A stretch of DNA of 50,971 nt from Anaerolineales bacterium (GTDB taxonomy: Bacteria; Chloroflexota; Anaerolineae; Anaerolineales; UBA11858), in the NCBI GenBank assembly GCA_016785015.1, contig JADHTJ010000015.1, positions 1-50,971 on the forward strand, written 5' to 3'. Both the position numbers and the translations under genes were made by a program. The notes under the pieces are model-generated. The model worked only from the letters and a program-made list of their open reading frames with translations. It was not told the origin of the DNA and did not search any database. Positions 44,316-50,971 of this stretch are shown here, piece by piece (within the stretch, counting starts at the first letter, position 1; each line of letters begins with the position of its first letter).

Positions 44316-45686
44316 ATGAGATATAGTTTCATTTTGGCTCTTTCCTTTTTATTTTTGGTGACCCTAGCTTGCGGCACGTCAACCAGCACTCCGCCAACGG
44401 TAACGTTGGATCAGAGTATGGTCGAGACGGTCGTCGCCGGTACTTTCGAGGCGATGCAATCTGCAACAGAGCTGCCGTCCGACTCAGCCGCTGAGCAACC
44501 TACTGATCCCCCTCCCACAGAGATTCCGCCTACAGCAGAACCCACTGCGGAACCCCCCGCGCTGGTGTGTTTGGCACACCCTGGCCCGCACATTATTCCT
44601 CAGCCTGCGGGTTTCGGCGCAAACATAAACACCCTAGCGATCAGTTTTTTTGATGCGGTTGGTCAAAACCTAGGCAATATTCAGACTGCGGGCATGACCT
44701 GGCTGGCCCCAGATCAAATCCACATCGGCGGTTCGTTATCGTTGGGGATAGCAAATATCCCCCTTGTTTATCACAGCCTGGAAAACAGCGGCATGCTCAA
44801 GCGCAGTGAGTTTGGCATCGCCAACCAATTGGCATTAGCGCCCAATCTAGTAACTTTGACTGGGGGCGAGGGCAGTTCTGTAATTACTTTCAGCACCAAT
44901 GACAGCGACCAAGCCGCCGGGGGTTGGATCAGCTACCTTTATGCCGGAGATTTGGAAGCCATTAATGGTGCGCAGCCCTTACTGACTCGTTCCGAAGGGG
45001 ATGGTTTCGTCATATACCCCCTGGCGGTTAATTATCAAGATGGTATTGCGCAAGGCGTTTGGTACACGCTCTCGATGTGGGGCGTTGGGAATATCAACTT
45101 CGCGCCATATAATGGGCTTTATTACTTCAAATTTTTCGATGCCAGTGTGACTGAATATCTTGAATTTTCCAATCGGTTGGCCGGATTCTCTCCCGATCAA
45201 ACTAAGGTCGCCCATATTCAAGGAGCAGGCGGACAGCCCGGGGGTCCGGGGAACAGCCTGACAATTCGGGATCTGGTCACCTGCCAGGAGACAGTGATCC
45301 CCTTCAATCCAAGTACCAACCTGGGGGGTGGATTTGTAACTTTTGCTCCCAATAACACAAACCTATCCTGGCTGGAGGCAAACGGTCCCAGCAATATGGA
45401 AGCACAAATGCGTTTACGTATCGCCGATATCAATGGGGTATTGCTGAACGACTCCGAATTTCCTAATTTGAGTGGATTAGCCGGCGGTGAAATTCCCTCT
45501 TATATTCGACCGGTAGGCTGGTTGGCAGATCATCTCCTGCTCTTGGAAATTGGTGTGCCATCTCTTGCATCTCCGCTGGTTGTGGTGTGGGCGCCAGATC
45601 CCAATCAGCCATTGAATCCGGCTTTAGGCGCAAACCAATCAGCGCCCTTGGCCGACGGTGTTTTTGGCGGATTCTTGTATCCATAA
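44316..45686 (+). CDS. Predicted lipoprotein of unknown function
   Basis: The 456-residue protein has a lipoprotein signal: basic start, hydrophobic stretch and lipobox LVTLAC with Cys at residue 19. A Thr/Pro/Glu/Ala-rich linker (about 22-88) follows, as commonly seen between lipid anchor and folded domain in this group. The rest is beta-rich, with a repeated pattern of hydrophobic strands and words such as WLAPDQIH, GFSPDQTKVAHI, TFAPNNTNLSWLEA and RPVGWLADHLLLLEI that look like blades of a beta-propeller; that fold is a guess. The linker is low in Lys and Arg. I do not recognise a family. Confidence 0.75.
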   Translation: MRYSFILALSFLFLVTLACGTSTSTPPTVTLDQSMVETVVAGTFEAMQSATELPSDSAAEQPTDPPPTEIPPTAEPTAEPPALVCLAHPGPHIIPQPAGFGANINTLAISFFDAVGQNLGNIQTAGMTWLAPDQIHIGGSLSLGIANIPLVYHSLENSGMLKRSEFGIANQLALAPNLVTLTGGEGSSVITFSTNDSDQAAGGWISYLYAGDLEAINGAQPLLTRSEGDGFVIYPLAVNYQDGIAQGVWYTLSMWGVGNINFAPYNGLYYFKFFDASVTEYLEFSNRLAGFSPDQTKVAHIQGAGGQPGGPGNSLTIRDLVTCQETVIPFNPSTNLGGGFVTFAPNNTNLSWLEANGPSNMEAQMRLRIADINGVLLNDSEFPNLSGLAGGEIPSYIRPVGWLADHLLLLEIGVPSLASPLVVVWAPDPNQPLNPALGANQSAPLADGVFGGFLYP

Positions 45687-45688
45687 TT

Positions 45689-46825
45689 ATGAACAGAAAT
45701 CTCCTCATAGTTGCCATCGCCTTATTCACCTGGGGAATTGGTGAAGGGGCGTTTTTCTATTTTCAACCCATTTACCTGGAAGAGCTTGGGGCTTCCCCGA
45801 TTGAAATAGGGTCGATCTTGAGTATGGTTGGCGCAGCAATGACCATCGTTCACATTCCCGCGGGGCATCTAGCAGATCGTTTTGGACGGCGTAGAATGCT
45901 CTGGGCGGGGTGGTTGTTTGGGTCAATTGCAACCTGGGTTATGGCCCTGGCACGCTCTTTACCTATGGTTATCTTTGGCATGATTCTCTTTGCCCTGACC
46001 GCCTTTGTCATGTCCCCATTAAATAGTTATATCACCGCAGCACGAGGCAAATGGTCAGTTGCGCGCGCGATCACATTGATCTCAGCTTCGTTTAACGCGG
46101 GTGCAATCATCGGTCCGTTGCTAGGCGGCTGGATTGGAGATCATTTTGGATTAGGGAAAACATACCTATTTGCTGCAGGGATATTCGCAATATCTACCCT
46201 GATAATCTTTAACATTCAACACCAACACATCGAACCCCGATCTACTGTCGGGGGAGGCATTGAATTACTCAAAAACCCAAACTTCAAAAGGTTTTTACCA
46301 ATTATCTTCATAACCATGTTCTCCATGTATTTGGCCCAGCCTCTGACACCGAATTTCCTACAAACCCAACGCCAACTCTCTTTAGACCAAATCGGTATCA
46401 TTCTCTCCGCAGGCAGTTTGGGAAATGTGGTGCTAAATTTGGTTATCGGCCGAATATAAACTTTGCATGGATATTTACTCAGCCATTTGAGTGTCGCATT
46501 ATTCGCAACAGCGATATGGCAGGGCTTTGGCTTGCCCTGGTACATAATCGGGTATTTCTTACTGGGAGGATATCGGGTCGCTCGTTCGCTGGTTGTCGCT
46601 CAGGTTCGTGATTTAGTGGCATTGGCTAATATGGGCCTGGCCTTCGGTGTCGCTGAAACGATATCTGGGACTGCTCTCATCCTGGCAGCGCCATTAGCAG
46701 GGTATCTATATGATATTAATCCGGAGATGATTTACCCCTTAGCTATTATAATGGTAGCAGTTTCGATGTTGGTCAGTTCAGTCACAATTCCACAATTAGC
46801 TGTTCAAACCAATCACACAACGTAA
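45689..46825 (+). pseudogene. Major facilitator superfamily transporter interrupted by an in-frame stop
   Basis: Codons from 45689 (MNRNLLIVAIALFTWGIGEG) encode an MFS N-terminal half with six hydrophobic passes, the A-like motif GHLADRFGRRRML near residue 70, and passes 7-8 down to VVLNLVIGRI. Then TAA at 46457-46459 stops the frame; without any shift, the same frame goes on with TLHGYLLSHLSVALFA and the remaining four passes to 46825. A single substitution would explain it, although the loop after GRI is also a few residues short of the usual SDRxGRR pattern. Could be a decayed gene, a sequencing error, or two chains. Substrate unknown. The true start is ATG 45689, not the earlier frame that runs inside the lipoprotein gene. 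Confidence 0.75.
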
Positions 46826-46835
46826 GGAGGAAATA

Positions 46836-47795
46836 ATGGATATCATACTTTTTTTGCAGAACCTGGGAGACTGGCTCAAGCCTATCATGAAATTCTTTAC
46901 CTTTCTGGGTTTTGAAGAATTCTATTTAGCAATCATGCCGGCCATTTATTGGTGTTTCGACACAATTATGGGTGCAAGATTAGCTATCATGTTGGTTGTC
47001 ACAACGGGTGTCAATGCCGTTTTGAAAGTGATGTTTCGCTCTCCGCGTCCTTACTGGGTTTCAGACAAGGTTACTGCGATGAGTTCAGAAACATCCTTTG
47101 GCATCCCCTCTGGGCATGGCCAGAACGCGGTTAGCTTATGGGGCACTTGGGCATATTCCGCCAAGCGCCGCTGGGCTTGGATCGTAGCTATAGTTGTTGC
47201 GTTTATGATCGGCTTTTCACGGCTCTATCTGGGAATGCATTTTCCCATCGACGTGCTCGCCGGTTGGACGGTCGGCATAATCTTGCTTTGGAGTTTCGCG
47301 CGTCTTGAAGCACCGCTAGTGAAGTGGATCAAAGGTCAATCTGTAGTTGGGCAATTAACCACTTTCGTACTGATTACATTAGGTATCCTATTAATTGGGA
47401 ATCTCGCTATTTGGGCAATAAGCGGCTGGCAATTGCCCATTGAATGGATCCAAACTGCGACGAAAGCTGGCACACCGCCGGAACCGTTCAGCCGGGATGG
47501 TATTACCACCGCGGCAGCGATATTCTTTGGGCTGACCTCAGGGTTGGTTCTGATTAAACAACGCGGTGGATTTGATCCCAAAGGTGTCTGGTGGAAACGA
47601 ATTGTGCGCTATTTGTTGGGAATGGTAGTCACGGTTGGGATCTGGGCTGGGCTGAAAGCCATTTTCCCCACTGGCGAAGAATTCGTCCCCCAGGTTTTCC
47701 GCTACATTCGTTATGGATTACTTGGCTTTTGGGTCGCTGCAGGCGCGCCACTGGTGTTCCGCTGGATGAAATTGGCCGATAGAGCAAATCAATAA
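46836..47795 (+). CDS. PAP2-family membrane phosphatase
   Basis: The 319-residue integral membrane phosphatase carries the three catalytic blocks: KVMFRSPRPYW (Lys to Arg-Pro) near residue 67, PSGHGQNAV near 90 with the His that helps catalysis, and SRLYLGMHFPIDVLAGW near 127 with the nucleophilic His. A second membrane half follows (about 170-315) with four or so hydrophobic segments, longer than in simple PAP2 proteins. Likely removes phosphate from isoprenyl or lipid phosphates at the membrane. GGAGG seven bases before the ATG. Confidence 0.88.
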   Translation: MDIILFLQNLGDWLKPIMKFFTFLGFEEFYLAIMPAIYWCFDTIMGARLAIMLVVTTGVNAVLKVMFRSPRPYWVSDKVTAMSSETSFGIPSGHGQNAVSLWGTWAYSAKRRWAWIVAIVVAFMIGFSRLYLGMHFPIDVLAGWTVGIILLWSFARLEAPLVKWIKGQSVVGQLTTFVLITLGILLIGNLAIWAISGWQLPIEWIQTATKAGTPPEPFSRDGITTAAAIFFGLTSGLVLIKQRGGFDPKGVWWKRIVRYLLGMVVTVGIWAGLKAIFPTGEEFVPQVFRYIRYGLLGFWVAAGAPLVFRWMKLADRANQ

Positions 47796-47824
47796 TGCCG
47801 TTCAAGCCTCAATAAATTTGTGCG

Positions 47825-47891
47825 CCGCAGAGACGCAGAATTCACGGAGATATCATAAATAATTTTCTCAGCGTGTTCAGCGTCTCAGCGG
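47825..47891. repeat. CCGCAGAGACGC palindrome upstream of the YcaQ-like gene
   Basis: CCGCAGAGACGC (47825-47836) pairs with GCGTCTCAGCGG (47880-47891) with one mismatch; the interior carries CACGGAGATATCAT. Same family as 49681 and, less closely, 16427. Confidence 0.6.
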
Positions 47892-47918
47892 TGGATTTTA
47901 AAACAAATAGGATTATTC

Positions 47919-49172
47919 ATGTCCCCTCCGTTTCCACCATCCCCATCGCTGACCATTGACAAAACCACCGCGCGACGCTTCATGTTCGCTCATCATCATC
48001 TATGGCCGCCGCGCCAACTCCAAGGCAAGCAGGGTGTGCGCCAATACATCCGCCATGTTGGGGGGATTCAATTTGATCCTATCAACATCGTCGGGCGCAA
48101 CCCAGATCTGGTGCTGCAATCGCGGGTGGTGGATTTCAATCTAGGAATGTTGGACGAGTTGCTCTACGAAGATCGTCAGCTCCTTGATGGCTGGGATAAG
48201 ATGGCCTCGATCATCTCTGCTGATGATTGGCCATACTTCAGTCGCAAGCGTGGGCGTATGCAGGATATCTTCGGCGTGCCGACAGAAGTTGTCATGCAAG
48301 TGGCTCCAAATATCTTAGAGAAAATCCGTCAGAACGGCCCCCAATCACCACTGGATTTCAAAGGCAACGAGAAAACAGATTGGTCATGGGGACCTACAAA
48401 GGTATCCCGCGCAGGGCTGGAAGGCCTTTATGCGATGGGGAAATTGGGAGTGCATCACCGGGTCAATAACCGTCGTTATTTCGATTTCATCGAAAATCTC
48501 TTACCTGCTAAACTCTTAGATGCGCCCGACCCCAATTTGAGCATTGAAGAATACGAAGATTGGCATGTGCTCCGACGGGTGGGGGGCATGGGGCTGGTAT
48601 TCCCTAACGCTGGTGAGCATTGGTATGGCATCATCGGAGTAAAAACTCCCGAGCGCAAGCAGATTATCTCTCGATTAGTGGAGCGTGGCGACTTAATCTC
48701 TCTTACCATCGAAGAGATTCCAGACAAAGTTTTCTACATCCGTCAGGCTGATATGCCAACACTGGAAGCAGCACAAAATACTAAACAATCCCAACCGGGT
48801 GCTGCATTCTTAGCACCCTTAGATAATCTGCTTTGGAACCGTAAGATGAACGGTTGGTTGTTCGATTTCGAATATATTTGGGAAGTATATAAACCCAAGG
48901 CAAAACGTCAGTATGGTTATTACGTCTTACCAGTAATATACGGTGACCAATTCATCGCCCGCTTCGATCCAGCTTTTGACAAAAAATCTCGCCATCTGAC
49001 AATTCAAAATTGGTGGTGGGAGGAAGGTATAAAGCCTGATGAGATGATGGAGGCGGCATTGATCGATTGCTTGCAAGATTTTGTGGCTTATTTGAACGCT
49101 CAGGGATTCGAGATTGGAGAAGTTATAGAAAAAGAAGTATCTATGAGATGGATGAAATCCTTAGAGGTTTAG
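47919..49172 (+). CDS. Winged-helix DNA glycosylase-like protein, YcaQ/AlkX family
   Basis: The 417-residue HTH_42 protein has three winged-helix-like parts. The family word HVGGIQFDPINIVGRNPDLVL contains the QFD triplet, the QxD active-site pattern of YcaQ (AlkX) crosslink glycosylases; AlkZ has QxQ. Further marks are LLDGWDKMASI and FLAPLDNLLWNRK near residue 295. By family it may open interstrand crosslinks or excise alkylated bases; not every homologue has been shown to do so. The start ATG has a weak ribosome site (GG nine bases upstream). The 3' end overlaps the convergent YdeI-like gene by four bases. Confidence 0.82.
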   Translation: MSPPFPPSPSLTIDKTTARRFMFAHHHLWPPRQLQGKQGVRQYIRHVGGIQFDPINIVGRNPDLVLQSRVVDFNLGMLDELLYEDRQLLDGWDKMASIISADDWPYFSRKRGRMQDIFGVPTEVVMQVAPNILEKIRQNGPQSPLDFKGNEKTDWSWGPTKVSRAGLEGLYAMGKLGVHHRVNNRRYFDFIENLLPAKLLDAPDPNLSIEEYEDWHVLRRVGGMGLVFPNAGEHWYGIIGVKTPERKQIISRLVERGDLISLTIEEIPDKVFYIRQADMPTLEAAQNTKQSQPGAAFLAPLDNLLWNRKMNGWLFDFEYIWEVYKPKAKRQYGYYVLPVIYGDQFIARFDPAFDKKSRHLTIQNWWWEEGIKPDEMMEAALIDCLQDFVAYLNAQGFEIGEVIEKEVSMRWMKSLEV

Positions 49173-49633
49173 CGTCCCTTTTCCCCTTCCTTTAACATCT
49201 CGATTGTTTTCCCGACCCGTCTTTGACGTGTTTCGTCGCGCTTAGCTTCGTTGATCCAGTTGACGTATTCTCGCTGATGCGTGTAGGATAATTTTTCAAA
49301 AAAGGTTTGTGCTCGTGTTTTTTCTGCTAAGGCAGCCTTAAAATCTGGGGGAACTTCAACAACGCGGGGCTCTAAATCTTCCTCGACAACCACTTGCACT
49401 TCATCACCGAAAGTCTTGCCAATAATCTCCCGGATGGCTTTGACAACAATCAAAATATGATATGGAGAGCCCATACGAACTAGGGTGCCGCGATAAAGTT
49501 CCCCGTCGATACTGGCTTTTATCTTGACACGTTTCTTACCAAAGGCTTCTTCAACATTAAAGGGAATGCGTACAAAAGCTCCGCCGCCACCGGGGTCTTC
49601 GATCACTGCCCGAAATGTGTGCTTCTTTGTCAT
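49169..49633 (-). CDS. DUF1905 / YdeI-like (OmdA) protein
   Basis: The 154-residue protein has an N-terminal DUF1905 beta domain (about 1-95: TFRAVIEDPGGGGAFVRIPF, VKIKASIDGELYRGTLVRMG) and a C-terminal OmdA/YdeI helical tail (PPDFKAALAEKTRAQTFFEK, YTHQREYVNWINEAKRDETR, then RRVGKTIEMLKEG). Function is not established in this family; some members are linked to bacteriocin protection. Single gene. Confidence 0.85.
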   Translation of the reverse strand: MTKKHTFRAVIEDPGGGGAFVRIPFNVEEAFGKKRVKIKASIDGELYRGTLVRMGSPYHILIVVKAIREIIGKTFGDEVQVVVEEDLEPRVVEVPPDFKAALAEKTRAQTFFEKLSYTHQREYVNWINEAKRDETRQRRVGKTIEMLKEGEKGR

Positions 49634-49680
49634 AATCTGTAATGGTCAAGGGTAGATTGAACACAATTCTGATGCACTTT

Positions 49681-49759
49681 CACCGCTGAGACGCGGAGTT
49701 CGCAGAGTTTTTCTCCTGTAAAATGCGAGAATCTCCGCGTTCTCTGCGACTCTGCGGTG
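49681..49759. repeat. CACCGCTGAGACGCGGAG palindrome
   Basis: The left arm CACCGCTGAGACGCGGAG begins at 49681 and pairs with complementary words ending GACTCTGCGGTG at 49759, with some changes; the interior adds TCGCAGAG and CTCCGCG. It is the most complete copy of the CCGCAGAGACGC family here. It lies between two minus-strand genes. Confidence 0.6.
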
Positions 49760-49804
49760 TTCAGCCTTCTATTGACTAATACATTCTTTGTCATAATCTC
49801 CTCT

Positions 49805-50074
49805 CTATGTCGAATACCGTTTCGCATTACGAGCACGTGCTTTTGACCGTTCAACTTCACGATTCTTCGGGGGTGAATTAGTTTCTAATGTATCCAAAAA
49901 ATGACTGGAGACTTCTGCAATTTTTTCAATCGCATCATCGAAGGCCGCCTGATTTACTAGTGAAGGCTTGCTGAAACCACTAATTTTTCGAATGAATTGT
50001 AACGCGGCAGCGACAATCTCTTCGTCTGTCGCTGGTGGATCAAAGTTGTACAATGTTTTGATGTTTCTACACAT
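49805..50074 (-). CDS. DUF2277 family protein
   Basis: The 89-residue protein begins MCRNIKTLYNFDPPATDEEI, a start that is nearly invariant in DUF2277, followed by AAALQFIRKISGFSKPS and a basic end (KARARNAKRYS). AGTGAG precedes the ATG. No function is known to me for the family. It is separated from the YdeI-like gene by the palindromic repeat. Confidence 0.88.
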   Translation of the reverse strand: MCRNIKTLYNFDPPATDEEIVAAALQFIRKISGFSKPSLVNQAAFDDAIEKIAEVSSHFLDTLETNSPPKNREVERSKARARNAKRYST

Positions 50075-50145
50075 ATCTCACTCCATTGGCTCAATCAAGG
50101 TTGATTGTAAAACATCATTTTGAATTTTGCATTAGAATCCCTTCT

Positions 50146-50971
50146 ATGCTTCGACGCTTCTTAATTATCATAACTTTACTTTTACTCCTGACTGCCTGTA
50201 CACCCTCACAGTTCAGATCATCTGCTACTCCATGGAAATACATGGATCTTCGCGCACTGGACCCTGCGGATGCGGCACAGCCAGAGTTGGATTTGATCGC
50301 CCTATATTCTCGCTCGAAAACCTACGATCTCCAAATTCGTTTGGATTTCCTTGATCTACCCGAAACTTCGCAACCTGACATTTACATCGCCTTGGATCTG
50401 GTTCCGGGAGGCGATGTCGGCCTACCGATCAACGCTGAATCATCCAGACCATGGGATATCCTAATCTCGATCCCATCAGAAGGTACAGCTTTATTGTCTG
50501 AAAATCAGTCATCAATCTCCAATCTTCAATCTCCAACATTCCTCATCCCCCGCGTTGTCCGTGACCCCATCATGGACACCGTCACCATCAGCGTAAACGC
50601 CAATTTGCTACCTATTCAGTCAAGCGTATTTTACATTCAGGTGCTTACGACTGCACCAAACTCACCAACTGTCTCAGATGTTATCGAAATGATTTCATCG
50701 GAAGCTCAACCCCTAGGACGCGCGCCCCTGCTGATCTCTTTTTGGAATTCGCTCCCAGCGCACACACCGGCCCAGGCACTGCGACGTTGGGATGGTGCAC
50801 ATACTGGGCCATTAGGCCGACGTCACGGATTGAGACACATCGTTGATGCAGCACAACGCTATCAGGTTCCGATCACCTTATTGGACTTGAAATCTCCATT
50901 TTCGTTGTCAGCGCTGGATCTCTTGAATGTCATGCCTGGTATTGCGAAAGCTGAATCGGATGGCATACTCA
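50146..50971 (+). CDS. Predicted lipoprotein, 3' end outside the window
   Basis: The frame opens at ATG 50146 and runs without a stop to the last base, 275 codons. It starts MLRRFLIIITLLLLLTACT: basic residues, a hydrophobic stretch and the lipobox LTAC with Cys18, so an exported, lipid-anchored protein. The next 250 residues are a soluble domain with words like LDLVPGGDVGLPINA and FWNSLPAHTPAQALRRWDGA, and RHGLRHIVDAAQRYQVPITL, which could lead into a polysaccharide-deacetylase or glycoside-hydrolase-like barrel (a guess). The Ser/Gln-rich insert near residues 122-132 (ENQSSISNLQS) looks repeat-derived. TAGAAT ends seven bases before the ATG with no ribosome site, suggesting a leaderless message. 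Confidence 0.8.
   Translation, partial: MLRRFLIIITLLLLLTACTPSQFRSSATPWKYMDLRALDPADAAQPELDLIALYSRSKTYDLQIRLDFLDLPETSQPDIYIALDLVPGGDVGLPINAESSRPWDILISIPSEGTALLSENQSSISNLQSPTFLIPRVVRDPIMDTVTISVNANLLPIQSSVFYIQVLTTAPNSPTVSDVIEMISSEAQPLGRAPLLISFWNSLPAHTPAQALRRWDGAHTGPLGRRHGLRHIVDAAQRYQVPITLLDLKSPFSLSALDLLNVMPGIAKAESDGIL

Noticed and set aside
45587-45688. Longer N-terminus of the MFS gene
   Set aside because: These codons lie inside the lipoprotein gene; the MFS signature begins at ATG 45689.
46463-46825. TTG-started separate gene for the MFS C-terminal half
   Set aside because: Same frame as the first half with only a stop between; no ribosome site before the TTG; better explained as a broken gene.
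49630-49860. 76-codon minus-strand frame
   Set aside because: Consists mostly of the palindromic repeat at 49681 and overlaps the DUF2277 gene; no ribosome site or recognisable protein.
1-50971. CRISPR array
   Set aside because: The repeats seen are palindromic and scattered or short tandem; none has regular unit-spacer spacing and no cas gene is present.

Overview
The window looks like one chromosomal segment of a free-living bacterium. I would place it in Chloroflexota, probably class Anaerolineae. That is an inference from gene content and style: a TrpB2-type synthase, a kinase-first AroK-AroB fusion, an AroH chorismate mutase next to a type I-beta DAHP synthase, DUF2277, Lon with Hsp20, abundant TPR and lipoprotein genes, and intergenic regions full of palindromic repeats. 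I see no rRNA, tRNA, CRISPR array or phage. Both edges cut genes (trpB2 on the left, a lipoprotein on the right).

Layout. 1-600: end of trpB2. 748-7029, minus strand: a housekeeping/stress block (tpx, hsp20, lon, a CheY-like receiver, a PHP-AlbA_2 protein, mog). 7213-9354, minus: a membrane-anchored TPR protein. 9355-9947: no gene, but two repeat elements, one a 209-bp MITE with a 10-bp target duplication. 9948-15618, plus: an ECF-S-like membrane protein, then a tandem ABC ATPase fused to a cyclic-nucleotide-binding domain, and its FtsX-type permease. 15628-15834: second MITE copy. 15855-25172, plus: promoter, Phe/Tyr leader-peptide attenuator and a nine-gene aromatic operon (aroH, DAHP synthase, tyrA, aroA, aroE, aminotransferase, aroC, aroKB, aroQ). 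25221-39964, minus: a converging branched-chain operon (promoter and Ile/Leu/Val leader-peptide attenuator, ilvD, ilvB, ilvN, ilvC, leuA, a 66-aa repeat protein, leuC, leuD, cimA, leuB, ilvE) ending in pheA. 40043-41629, minus: a PucR/CdaR-type regulator just upstream of the ilv leader. 41736-50971: assorted genes (hypA, M24 peptidase, alpha/beta hydrolase, lipoprotein, an MFS gene broken by a stop codon, PAP2, YcaQ-like, YdeI-like, DUF2277, partial lipoprotein).

How it works together. All shikimate enzymes from DAHP synthase to chorismate, plus chorismate mutase and prephenate dehydrogenase, lie in one unit whose leader encodes FFSYYYFY. The enzymes for Val, Leu and, through citramalate, Ile lie in the opposing unit, whose 40-codon leader is dominated by Ile, Leu and Val. 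In both leaders I can draw complete alternative structures by hand: a segment just after the control codons is perfectly complementary over 8 nt to the loop and 3' arm of an intrinsic terminator. Prephenate dehydratase sits at the tail of the branched-chain unit, so Phe synthesis is physically tied to the BCAA transcript while Tyr synthesis is tied to the aromatic one.

The most unusual feature overall is the traffic between dispersed repeats and protein-coding sequence. Intergenic repeat families also supply the C-terminal tails of AroH, PheA and IlvN, an N-terminal and an internal segment of AroE, and a loop of AroC, always in frame. This resembles the palindromic elements known inside Rickettsia genes. 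Start codons were moved from the longest frame where a Shine-Dalgarno or homologous N-terminus supported it; several genes look leaderless.
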